Shown one piece after another: positions 10,242 to 17,921 of a stretch of 64,000 nucleotides of DNA (the first letter of the stretch is position 1; every line of letters begins with the position of its first letter). The stretch is taken from positions 248,001 to 312,000 of the forward strand of contig NZ_WWCL01000002.1 of NCBI RefSeq assembly GCF_009857835.1, in the 5' to 3' direction. Below the pieces are notes generated by a model. That model searched no databases, was not told the origin of the DNA, and saw nothing but the letters and a program-made list of their open reading frames with translations. The DNA is from Duganella fentianensis (GTDB lineage: Bacteria; Pseudomonadota; Gammaproteobacteria; Burkholderiales; Burkholderiaceae_D). The position numbers were made by a program, and so were the translations under genes.

Positions 10242-10733
10242 ATGCTCAAACTTCCATTCCGCATTGGCCAGGGTTACGACTGCCACAAACTGGTCGAAGG
10301 CCGCAAACTGATCATCGGCGGGGTCGAGATTCCCCACCATCTGGGTCTGCTGGGCCACTCCGATGCCGACGTGCTGCTGCACGCGATCACCGATGCACTG
10401 CTAGGCGCCGCGGCGCTGGGCGATATCGGCAAACACTTTCCTGACACCGACCCGCAGTTCAAGGGCGCCGATTCGCGTACGCTGCTGAAGGAAGCGGCGC
10501 GCCGCGTGGTGGCTACCGGTTACCGCATCGGCAATATCGACGCCACCATCATCGCCCAGCGGCCCAAGATGGCGCCGCACATCGGCGCCATGTGTGCCAA
10601 TCTGGCGCAGGATCTGGGGCTCGATATCAGTCAAGTCAACATCAAGGCCAAGACCAACGAGAAGATGGGCTACCTGGGCCGCGAGGAAGGCATCAACGCC
10701 GAAGCCGTGGCCTTGCTGCTCGCAGTCGACTAA
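10242..10733 (+). CDS. ispF: 2-C-methyl-D-erythritol 2,4-cyclodiphosphate synthase
   Basis: Fifth enzyme of the MEP pathway, cyclising CDP-methylerythritol phosphate and releasing CMP. It is 163 residues, the usual length. The metal ligands are recognisable: Asp13 and His15 in [11 protein letters not shown] and His47 in [10 protein letters not shown]. The downstream [10 protein letters not shown] and [13 protein letters not shown] stretches also fit. It forms an operon with ispD, the commonest arrangement in proteobacteria. Confidence 0.97.
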   Translation: MLKLPFRIGQGYDCHKLVEGRKLIIGGVEIPHHLGLLGHSDADVLLHAITDALLGAAALGDIGKHFPDTDPQFKGADSRTLLKEAARRVVATGYRIGNIDATIIAQRPKMAPHIGAMCANLAQDLGLDISQVNIKAKTNEKMGYLGREEGINAEAVALLLAVD

Positions 10734-10797
10734 GTCGGGTTGCATCACCGCTTGCTGGCCTGGCTGATCTATGCCCGGATTTTTTAAGGAGCCTGTC

Positions 10798-11331
10798 ATG
10801 CGTTATCCTGCCCTGTTAGTCCTGCTGGCTGCGGCCATTGGCGCACCGGCGCAAGCTGACCCGCAGTCGGCGGCGTTTGCACAGATCTATTCCTCGCTAT
10901 GCCTCAAGCATCTGGCCAAGGTGGACGAGTTGCGCCTTAAGCTGAAGGACATGCCCAGCCTTCCCGCCGAAAAGGCAGAAGGATTTCTGCAGGGGCGACC
11001 CGGCAAGGCCTGGCCGGTACCGGACAAGCATGGGGTGTTTGTGCTGGCACTGCAGGACGGCAAGGACGTTTGCAGTGTCTTTGCCCACCGTGCCGATGCG
11101 CAGGCAGTCGAGGCGGATTTCCTGCGGCTGGTACAAACCGCGCCGGCGCCGCTGACGTCGCAGCTGATCGAAAATGGCGTTACGCAAAGTGCCCGTAATG
11201 GCAGGACCAGGACCGTTGTTTATGCATGGAGCTTACCGCAGGCTAAACGGAAGATGATCTTCACGCTGACCACGGCGACAGGCGAGGCCGCCAATCTGCA
11301 GGCGATGGCCACAGCCAGTATGGGGCAATGA
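10798..11331 (+). CDS. Exported hypothetical protein (NMCC_0638-like, uncertain)
   Basis: A 177-residue protein whose first 20 residues form a signal peptide ending in APAQA-D. I chose the ATG at 10798 because an AAGGAG ribosome site sits 8 bp before it; the frame is open 27 bp further upstream. The mature part contains two cysteines, near residues 34 and 92, that could form a disulfide, but I recognise no catalytic motif. It is probably periplasmic. Family naming is a weak guess. Confidence 0.65.
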   Translation: MRYPALLVLLAAAIGAPAQADPQSAAFAQIYSSLCLKHLAKVDELRLKLKDMPSLPAEKAEGFLQGRPGKAWPVPDKHGVFVLALQDGKDVCSVFAHRADAQAVEADFLRLVQTAPAPLTSQLIENGVTQSARNGRTRTVVYAWSLPQAKRKMIFTLTTATGEAANLQAMATASMGQ

Positions 11332-11380
11332 GCGGGATGTAGTCCTGCATCGGGAATAAGACGCTGTATGGGAGGGTAGC

Positions 11381-11683
11381 TTGGCGCGAGATATTTATGC
11401 TTACCGGCAGGTGGCAGTGCAGTCGGTGTCGGATGGGCGCCATGTGTGGATACAGCCGGTGCCGGGGCAGGCGTTTGCGCCCAGCCTGCGCGTGCAGTGC
11501 GCGCGCGCTCTGTGCGATACGGCCGTTTATCCGCTGGGCACCTGCTTCCTGCTCGATGCCAAACTGACCGACCGGCAGGGCGGTACGCCTTATCTATATG
11601 CCTGGCACGGCGATGCCGTGAAGGTCATGACGCCTGCCCAGACCCGGGCGTTTCTGGCCGAATTCAAACGCGGCCGGATCTAG
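11381..11683 (+). CDS. Small hypothetical protein, 100 aa
   Basis: A 100-residue frame starting at TTG (11381), supported by a GGGAGGG ribosome site 6-12 bp upstream; no in-frame ATG occurs early. The sequence has two cysteines in a QCARALCDTA stretch and later PLGTCFLLDAKLTD and PYLYAWHGD. It has no signal peptide or membrane segment. Codon composition is like its neighbours, so it looks like a real gene, but I do not recognise it. It converges on the FHA gene on the opposite strand. Confidence 0.6.
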   Translation: MARDIYAYRQVAVQSVSDGRHVWIQPVPGQAFAPSLRVQCARALCDTAVYPLGTCFLLDAKLTDRQGGTPYLYAWHGDAVKVMTPAQTRAFLAEFKRGRI

Positions 11684-11692
11684 TGCGCCATC

Positions 11693-11712
11693 GCCAGCCG
11701 GCCCAGGCTGGC
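11693..11712. terminator. Possible bidirectional hairpin between convergent genes
   Basis: A 7-bp perfect inverted repeat GCCAGCC / GGCTGGC with a 6-base loop lies in the 38-bp gap between the 100-aa gene and the convergent FHA gene. No T-run follows on either strand, so intrinsic termination is uncertain. The position suits a shared 3-prime end. Confidence 0.35.
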
Positions 11713-11721
11713 TAGCCAGAT

Positions 11722-12702
11722 TCACTCGCTGTCTTCGTCTTCGTCGTCATTGGTGCTGCTACCGCGGGTGCGGGCCGCATCGGCCGCGTTGCGCAGTGCG
11801 GCCGCATCGGCCACGAACTGGTCGACGCTGCGGTCAGCGCTCTGATGCCACTGCGGTGGCAGCAGGGCCGACATATACAGCTCGTCGCCGGCACGGCCAG
11901 TACTTTGCAGGTTGAGCAGCAATAGCAGCATGGCGCTGGCCGCATAGGTGATGCCGCTGCCGATGGCGTAGCGGCGCGGGTGGTGCGGCTTGATGGTGCG
12001 CAGGTGGAAATACAGCATGCTGCAGGCGATCGCCAGTATCACCAGATTGCCATAGCGGGTGAGTACGGTGGCATCCCACGCATAGGCCATGGCCGTGCTG
12101 ACCAGACGCCACACGCCCATCACACACAGGCCGCTGCCGAGGATGAAGATGTGGCGGCCGAAGCGTGCATGGCTGCCGAACAGGCGGTTGGCCAGTGCCC
12201 ATGCGCCGCTCCATAGCAGGCCGGCACCGAGGCAGGAGGCCAGCGCCAGTACATAGCGCACCAGCGCGAAATTCTCGATGTCGTTGAACCACGTTTCGAC
12301 CAGCGCAAACAGGCTGGCCAGCAGCAGGCCGCTGATCGCCGGTGCGGCACCTTCCCAGCTATGCATGGTGGTATCGGCCAGTTCGGGCGCTACCACAAAA
12401 TCGGCACTGCGCACGCGCAGCCGGGTGTGGCCAAGCCGGATCACGCGATGACCATCGAGCGCAATCGCCTCGCAGCGCTTGCCGCCGTAGTAGCTACCAT
12501 TGGCGCTGCCCAGATCGCGCAGCAGCAGCTGACCATGCTCGTCGAGGTCTATGCTGGCGTGGCTGGCGGCGCTGTGGGCGTCGTCGAGGATGACGTCGTT
12601 GTCGTAGCCGCGGCCGATGCGGATAGGTAGTTGCTGCAGGCGGTGGCGGTGCAGCACGTCGCCATTGCGGGCGAGGATTTCGACGAAGTAGGGCGCGTTC
12701 AT
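11722..12702 (-). CDS. FHA domain membrane protein
   Basis: A 326-residue protein with an N-terminal forkhead-associated domain at about residues 1-100. Canonical phosphothreonine-binding positions are visible: IRIGRG, then SAASHASI, then DLGSANGSYYGG. The rest holds about five hydrophobic segments (residues 130-260) and an acidic tail (NDDEDEDSE). It should tether phosphopeptide recognition to the inner membrane, perhaps linked to Ser/Thr kinase signalling; no kinase is in the window. Its ATG overlaps the upstream protease stop by 4 bp, so the two are coupled. Confidence 0.85.
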   Translation of the reverse strand: MNAPYFVEILARNGDVLHRHRLQQLPIRIGRGYDNDVILDDAHSAASHASIDLDEHGQLLLRDLGSANGSYYGGKRCEAIALDGHRVIRLGHTRLRVRSADFVVAPELADTTMHSWEGAAPAISGLLLASLFALVETWFNDIENFALVRYVLALASCLGAGLLWSGAWALANRLFGSHARFGRHIFILGSGLCVMGVWRLVSTAMAYAWDATVLTRYGNLVILAIACSMLYFHLRTIKPHHPRRYAIGSGITYAASAMLLLLLNLQSTGRAGDELYMSALLPPQWHQSADRSVDQFVADAAALRNAADAARTRGSSTNDDEDEDSE

Positions 12703-14207
12703 CGTGCCGCCCCTTTCGGCGCCGGTGCACGCGTCAGTGCGCTCAGGAAGGCACGGGTCAGACGCAAGCCATTTTCATACGAAACGCCGCGCGCATCGAT
12801 GCGGCTCTGTAAGCTCATCAGGCCATGGTCGGTGCTGGCCGTCAGCAGGGCGAAATCGTACAGACCGGCGAACTTGCGGTAGGCGCGCACGCACAGCACG
12901 GCGCGCAAGGGCAGCTTGCTGTTGTTGACGAAATCTTCCGTGCACTGGGGCGCTGTCAGCCGGCTATCCTTGTTGTTGCCGAAGTTTTCGTTCTTGAACG
13001 AGGCACTGGCCAGCTGGGCGAAGCGGTACTGGTCCAGCCCCGCGCTGCGCAGGAACTGGTGGCGGATGGCGATCTGGCCCGTCTGCAGGCTGCCACTGAC
13101 GAAGATGGCGGACTCCATGGCGCAGCTGGCATCATCGACCGTGAACGGTTTGTCGGCCTTGACGTTGGAACGCCCCCAGCAGCGCATCTGTTCCGATTCG
13201 CGCACAGGCACCTGATAAGGGCCCATGGTCTTCAGGCTCAGGGGCGTGGCCAGCAGCTGGTCGATCATGGCACTCTGGTGGCGTAGCAACTGGGACGCAA
13301 CGATGCTGGTAAAGCTGGCCGGCGGTTTGGCCTGTTCGCCCACCTGACGCAGCAGGTCCTGCGCATAGCGGGCCGGCACGAGGAAGCTGACCAGTTCACC
13401 ATCGAGCCGCTTGGAGACGTTGATGCCGGCCACGGCGCCATCGACGGTGACGCTGGGGCCACCACTCATGCCGGAGTTGATCGGGCCGGTGAACATCAGC
13501 TGGTCGTAGAAGCTGCGCGCGATCACGCCGTTGTAGGCGCCTTCGGAAATGGCGAAGCCCAGATCGAGCGGATTCCCGAGTGCGTACAGATACTGGCCCT
13601 GCGACAGGCGTGCCAGCTTTTCCGGCATCTTGAAAAAGCCCGTGCCGTTGCGGCTCACGCGCAGCACGGCCAGATCGTGCAGCACATCGACGGCCAGCAG
13701 TTCCACATTGCCGCGCTGGCCGCTGGTATCGACCCATTCGCCCACATAGGTGTCGGGATCGAGCGCGAACTGGGAAACCACGTGGTAGTTGGTGATGACC
13801 AGATTGCTGGTGCCAATCAAAAAGCCGGAACCCACCGAGGACTGGGTGCGGCCGCTTTTGAGCAGGGTGCGCACCTGCAGCAGGTCGTTGCGGGCGGCGC
13901 CATACAGATGCTGGGCCGCGCTGGAAGGCGGGGGCAGCGGGGTGCTGTCGGCATCCTCGTCTTCTTCGCCTGCCGCCTGTGCAGCGGGATCGGCGACGCG
14001 GGCGGACGGCAGTGTGGCGGTAGGGGCTGGCGTGGCAGGTTTGCGCGCGGCCTTGCCGCTGGCAGGACTGGCGGCTGGCGCGGTTGCCGGGCCGGTGGCC
14101 GGCGTGCTGGCTGCCGTGCCGGAACCGACGGCAGCGCCGGATGCGGCCCAGACAGCGCCAGCGCTGCAGCTAAGGAGCAATGTAACGATCAGTCGCTGAA
14201 AATTCAT
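12699..14207 (-). CDS. Exported trypsin-like serine protease
   Basis: A 502-residue protein. A signal peptide (residues 1-22) is followed by an Ala/Pro/Thr-rich low-complexity linker (to about 95) and a chymotrypsin-fold protease domain (about 105-290). The catalytic triad is visible as His in ITNYHVV, Asp in DVLHDLAVL and Ser in GMSGGP. A C-terminal region of about 200 residues has several cysteines and no family I recognise. Active in the periplasm by inference. The stop codon overlaps the FHA gene start, implying a shared process. Confidence 0.88.
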   Translation of the reverse strand: MNFQRLIVTLLLSCSAGAVWAASGAAVGSGTAASTPATGPATAPAASPASGKAARKPATPAPTATLPSARVADPAAQAAGEEDEDADSTPLPPPSSAAQHLYGAARNDLLQVRTLLKSGRTQSSVGSGFLIGTSNLVITNYHVVSQFALDPDTYVGEWVDTSGQRGNVELLAVDVLHDLAVLRVSRNGTGFFKMPEKLARLSQGQYLYALGNPLDLGFAISEGAYNGVIARSFYDQLMFTGPINSGMSGGPSVTVDGAVAGINVSKRLDGELVSFLVPARYAQDLLRQVGEQAKPPASFTSIVASQLLRHQSAMIDQLLATPLSLKTMGPYQVPVRESEQMRCWGRSNVKADKPFTVDDASCAMESAIFVSGSLQTGQIAIRHQFLRSAGLDQYRFAQLASASFKNENFGNNKDSRLTAPQCTEDFVNNSKLPLRAVLCVRAYRKFAGLYDFALLTASTDHGLMSLQSRIDARGVSYENGLRLTRAFLSALTRAPAPKGAAR

Positions 14208-14232
14208 GCCTTCCTTTTACTGGGGCCGGTGA

Positions 14233-14886
14233 TTACAGCGCGCCATCCTCCACGGGGGCAGGGGTCAGTGGCGTCATCATGTGACCCAGCTTGGCTGCCT
14301 TGGTGTCCAGATAGTGCTGGTTGAAGGCATTGCGGTTGACCAGCAGCGGAACCCGTTCCACCACTTCCACACCGAGCTTGCCGACAGCATCAATCTTACG
14401 CGGATTATTGGTCATCAGGCGCAGTGATTTCACGCCGAATTGCGCCAGCATGGGTTGTACCATGCTGTAGTTGCGCTGATCGGGCTGGAAGCCCAGCTGC
14501 ACATTGGCCTGCACCGTGTCGGCGCCGGCTTCCTGCAGGCGGTAGGCGCGGATCTTGTTGACCAGGCCGATGCCGCGGCCTTCCTGACGCAGGTAGAGCA
14601 GGATGCCGCGGCCTTCATCGGCGATCTTGCGCAGTGCGCCTTCGAGCTGGGCGCCGCAGTCGCAGCGCTGCGAGAACAGCACGTCGCCCGTCAGGCATTC
14701 GGAATGCACGCGTCCCAGCACGGGCTCGCCGTTGCCGACATCGCCCAGCACCATGGCCAGATGCTCTTTGCCCGTGCTCTTTTCGACGAAAGCGTGCAGG
14801 GTGAACTGGGCCCAGGGTGTAGGCAGGGCGCACGAAGTCGTGTATTCCAGGTCCACGTTAGCCGGGGTTGTTGCACTCTGCGACAT
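14233..14886 (-). CDS. ribA: GTP cyclohydrolase II
   Basis: First committed step of riboflavin synthesis: GTP to 2,5-diamino-6-ribosylamino-pyrimidinone phosphate, formate and pyrophosphate. The zinc ligands Cys64, Cys75 and Cys77 (HSEC...QRCDCGAQ) and the [10 protein letters not shown] catalytic stretch near residue 107 are present. The length is 217 residues. I use the ATG at 14886 with a GAAGAGCA ribosome site; an in-frame TTG five codons earlier is possible. There is no ribB fusion. A strong terminator-like hairpin lies 40 bp upstream. Confidence 0.94.
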   Translation of the reverse strand: MSQSATTPANVDLEYTTSCALPTPWAQFTLHAFVEKSTGKEHLAMVLGDVGNGEPVLGRVHSECLTGDVLFSQRCDCGAQLEGALRKIADEGRGILLYLRQEGRGIGLVNKIRAYRLQEAGADTVQANVQLGFQPDQRNYSMVQPMLAQFGVKSLRLMTNNPRKIDAVGKLGVEVVERVPLLVNRNAFNQHYLDTKAAKLGHMMTPLTPAPVEDGAL

Positions 14887-14918
14887 AATTCTGCTCTTCA
14901 AATAGTGATCTACAAGGT

Positions 14919-14958
14919 AAAAAACGCGCGCCGGGCTGTTCGAACAGACCCGGCGCGC
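14919..14958 (-). terminator. Intrinsic terminator or attenuator between the pirin gene and ribA
   Basis: A perfect 10-bp GC stem (14926-14935 with 14949-14958) encloses a second short CTGT/ACAG stem. Read on the minus strand it is followed by a run of six T. The orientation fits termination of the pirin transcript 87 bp after its stop. It ends only about 33 bp before the ribA ATG, so it could also act as an attenuator in a ribA leader. No T-run exists in the plus direction. Confidence 0.75.
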
Positions 14959-15044
14959 CCCTCATGATACCAAAACTGGCGGAAAGTTTTTTTAGGCCGG
15001 CCTCTAGCTTTCAGGAGTTGCCAGCGGCCGGCCTGTCTGTGGCC

Positions 15045-15746
15045 TTAGCGGGGCAGGTCGAATACGAGGATTTCGGCGTCCTCGGCACCGGCCAGCGTGA
15101 CGGCATTCTCATCGCTGAGCTTGAGGGCATCGCCGCCTTTCAGCGCTACCCCGTTCACCGTGACCGTGCCGCGGATCACGTGCACATAGGCCAGCCGGCC
15201 TGCTGCCAGCGGGTGTTCGAGCTGGTCGCCTGCGGCCATGATGGTGGCGTACAGATAGGCGTCCTGCTGGATGCGCAGCGAGTCGTCACGGCCATCGGGC
15301 GAGGCGATCAGGCGCAACTGGCCCTGTTTGCTTTCCAGCGGGATGTGCTTTTCCTCGTAGCCGGGCGCCGTGCCGGTGCGGTCCGGCTCGATCCAGATCT
15401 GCAGGAAATGCACCTGTTCGCTGCGCGAATGGTTGAATTCGCTGTGGCGTACCCCCGTGCCGGCGCTCATGCGCTGCACATCGCCATAGTGCAGCACCGA
15501 GCCCGTGCCCATGCTGTCCTTGTGTTCGAGTGCGCCGCTGAGCACGTAGGAAATGATTTCCATGTCGCGGTGGCCGTGGGTGCCGAAACCCTGGCCGCCC
15601 ATCACGCGGTCTTCATTGATCACGCGCAGCGGGCCGAAACCCATGTGCAGCGGGTCATGGTAGTGGGCGAAGGAGAAGCTGTGGTGGGAATCGAGCCAGC
15701 CGTGCTGGGCGTGGCCGCGGGCTGCACTAGGACGAATTTGCAACAT
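15045..15746 (-). CDS. Pirin family protein (YhhW-like bicupin)
   Basis: A 233-residue bicupin related to E. coli YhhW and quercetin 2,3-dioxygenases. The N-terminal cupin keeps all four metal ligands: His57 and His59 in GTHGHRDME, His101 and Glu103 in GVRHSEFN. The second cupin (about residues 150-233) lacks a metal site, as is usual. It is a cytosolic protein, probably of redox or flavonoid detoxification type; the substrate is unknown. A LysR gene is transcribed divergently 141 bp away, a common pairing that suggests direct control. Confidence 0.9.
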   Translation of the reverse strand: MLQIRPSAARGHAQHGWLDSHHSFSFAHYHDPLHMGFGPLRVINEDRVMGGQGFGTHGHRDMEIISYVLSGALEHKDSMGTGSVLHYGDVQRMSAGTGVRHSEFNHSRSEQVHFLQIWIEPDRTGTAPGYEEKHIPLESKQGQLRLIASPDGRDDSLRIQQDAYLYATIMAAGDQLEHPLAAGRLAYVHVIRGTVTVNGVALKGGDALKLSDENAVTLAGAEDAEILVFDLPR

Positions 15747-15788
15747 GATAAGGCTCCATTTCTTTTCGGGTTAATGTGCGATAATTTT

Positions 15789-15799
15789 GAACATCGTTC
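15789..15799. promoter_or_regulatory. Small inverted repeat GAAC-N3-GTTC in the pirin/LysR divergent region
   Basis: The palindrome GAACATCGTTC lies in the 141-bp AT-rich intergenic region between the pirin gene and the divergent LysR gene. LysR regulators bind dyads in such regions, usually a T-N11-A core, which this does not match exactly. It is a candidate operator only. Confidence 0.3.
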
Positions 15800-15887
15800 T
15801 TACCGCTGCATCCATGAGCGACAGTATAGAGCGCCCGTTCCGGATTAAAAAACGGAAAATTTACAATTCAATCATCGAAAAAATCGA

Positions 15888-16817
15888 ATGTTAAGACTAA
15901 GCCTGGAAGCCTTGCAGATTGTGGACGCCATCGACCGGCGCGGTTCGTTTTCCGCTGCCGGCAAGGAATTGCACCGCGTGCCGTCGACGATTTCCTATAC
16001 TGTCAACAAGCTCGAGGATGACCTCGGCGTGCAAGTGTTCGAGCGCCATGGCCCGCGCGTGGTGCTGACGGCAGCCGGCGCCGAGCTGCTCAAGGAAGGG
16101 CGCTACCTGCTGCGCGCGGCGCAGGATCTGGAACACCGGGTGCGGCGCGTGGCCTCCGGCTGGGAAACCGAGCTGACCGTGGGCATGGACAGCATGTTCG
16201 CCGCCTGCGCCCTGCAGGACGATATCAGCGCGTTCTACGGGCTGGGCCAGCAGACCCGCTTGCGCCTGATGCAGGAAGCCCTGTCCGGCACCTGGGAAGC
16301 GCTGCTGGACCGGCGCGCCGACCTGCTGATCGGTGCGGCTGGCGAGGGGCCGGCCGGTGGCGGCTATGTCAGCCATGCGCTGGGGCAGATGGAGTTTGTG
16401 TTCTGCGTGGCACCCAGCCACCCGCTGGCAGCCGAGACGGCCGTGCTGGAACGGGGCCATCTGCAGCCTTACCGCGCCATCAGCGTGGCCGATTCGGCGC
16501 GCAAGCTGCCGCCCCGCACGGTGGGCCTGCTGCTGGGGCAGGACAGCCTGAGCGTGCCCGACATGCAGAGCAAGCTGCGCTACCAGCTGGCCGGCACGGG
16601 ATTCGGCTTTCTGCCTGCGCCCTGTGCACGCGCGGCAATAGCGGCCGGCCTGCTGGTGGAAAAAGCCGTGGCCGAGCCCAAGCCGCCCGAGACCTTTTAT
16701 CTGGCCTGGCGCACGGGGGAAATGGGGGCGGCGCTGGCGTGGTGGCTGGAGCGCTGGCAGCAGCCGCAACGATTTGCCCGTTTGCTAGGGCATTTGCCAC
16801 GGCCCGCCTTGATATAA
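15888..16817 (+). CDS. LysR family transcriptional regulator
   Basis: A 309-residue regulator with a winged helix-turn-helix at residues 1-62. It matches LysR, including the SFSAAGKELHRVPSTISYTVNKLEDDLGVQVFER-type helix (about residues 20-53). The C-terminal ligand-binding domain covers about 90-300. It has an ATG start and no strong Shine-Dalgarno. The divergent orientation to the pirin gene makes that gene the most likely target; the effector is unknown. Confidence 0.92.
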   Translation: MLRLSLEALQIVDAIDRRGSFSAAGKELHRVPSTISYTVNKLEDDLGVQVFERHGPRVVLTAAGAELLKEGRYLLRAAQDLEHRVRRVASGWETELTVGMDSMFAACALQDDISAFYGLGQQTRLRLMQEALSGTWEALLDRRADLLIGAAGEGPAGGGYVSHALGQMEFVFCVAPSHPLAAETAVLERGHLQPYRAISVADSARKLPPRTVGLLLGQDSLSVPDMQSKLRYQLAGTGFGFLPAPCARAAIAAGLLVEKAVAEPKPPETFYLAWRTGEMGAALAWWLERWQQPQRFARLLGHLPRPALI

Positions 16818-16919
16818 AGCAGGCGTTGTCCAGCTGTTGCAGCAACGGTTAAATGTTGGCAGTTGCCAATAGATTCAGAGTAACATAACAGGATCACTGA
16901 CTGCCTCTGCCGGAATTCC

Positions 16920-17921
16920 ATGACTGCTACGCCTGTTACGCCGCCTGTCTTCATCCATCCGCTGGCAGACCGCCACGGGGTGCCGTCGGCCCTGTTGCTC
17001 GATGCGCGCGGCATGCAGCCTGAAACGGCACCGCTGGAACTGCTGCAGCAGCTGGCGGATGGCAGCATGGCCTGCTATTTCCGCGACGGCCTGAGCCATG
17101 CCAGCCAGCAGTTGCTGCTGGACGCCGGCTGGCTGGCCGCGCCGGCTGATGAAATCCATCACAGCGACACGGCACTCGACCGGGAATTCAAGCAAGTGCC
17201 GGGCACGGCCAGCTGGATAGAAGGCGAGTGGTTTCTGGCGCCGCCACCCAAGCCGGTGGGCAGCCAGGCCGCATCGCGTGCGCTGGCCCTGAAGCTGGTG
17301 CAACTGGTGTCGGCCGATGCCGATACCCATGAAATCGAAGCGCTGCTGCGCCAGGACCCGACCCTGTCCTATCACCTGCTGCGGCTGGTGAATTCACTGG
17401 GCATGGGCACGACGCGCAAGGTCAGCAGTTTTTCCCAGGCCATTTTGATACTGGGCCGCGCCCAGTTGCGCCGCTGGCTTAATCTGATGCTGTTCTCGGC
17501 GCGCGAATCGGACCAGCGCTCGGCCATGCTGCTGGCACGCGTGGCGGTGCGGGCCCGTTCGATGGAGCTGCTGGCGCGCGAAGCCGGCTACGACAAGGCC
17601 CAGCAGGAGCAGGCTTTTATGGCCGGGATGTTCTCGCTGCTGGGTGTGCTGTTCGGCATGTCGCTGGCCGAAGTGCTGCAGCCGCTGACCATCAGTGAAG
17701 AATTGTCGCAGGCGCTGCTGCAGCGTGCCGGTGCGCTGGGCCAGCTGCTGGCGCTGGTGGAGGCGGCCGAACATGCGGACCTGATGGCGCTTACGCGCGG
17801 CCTGCACGCCATGCAGATCGACGTGGCGGCCTACAACCAGATCCAGGCCGATGCCTATCTGTGGATGCAGGCTATCGCTGCCGGCAAATCAGGAAACGAC
17901 GCAGGAAACGACGATGCGTGA
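16920..17921 (+). CDS. HDOD domain signalling protein
   Basis: A 333-residue protein. The C-terminal half (about residues 115-315) has the HDOD pattern: EIEALLRQDPTLSYHLLRLVNS, then the GMGTTRKVSSFSQAILILGRAQLRRWL helix-loop, then an AFMAGMFSLLGVLFGMSL stretch. The N-terminal 110 residues resemble a shortened, degenerate EAL-like region of the YuxH type, without catalytic residues. HDOD proteins are regulatory rather than enzymatic. The gene overlaps the following PAS-GGDEF-EAL gene by 8 bp, so the two probably act in the same cyclic-di-GMP circuit. Confidence 0.87.
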   Translation: MTATPVTPPVFIHPLADRHGVPSALLLDARGMQPETAPLELLQQLADGSMACYFRDGLSHASQQLLLDAGWLAAPADEIHHSDTALDREFKQVPGTASWIEGEWFLAPPPKPVGSQAASRALALKLVQLVSADADTHEIEALLRQDPTLSYHLLRLVNSLGMGTTRKVSSFSQAILILGRAQLRRWLNLMLFSARESDQRSAMLLARVAVRARSMELLAREAGYDKAQQEQAFMAGMFSLLGVLFGMSLAEVLQPLTISEELSQALLQRAGALGQLLALVEAAEHADLMALTRGLHAMQIDVAAYNQIQADAYLWMQAIAAGKSGNDAGNDDA

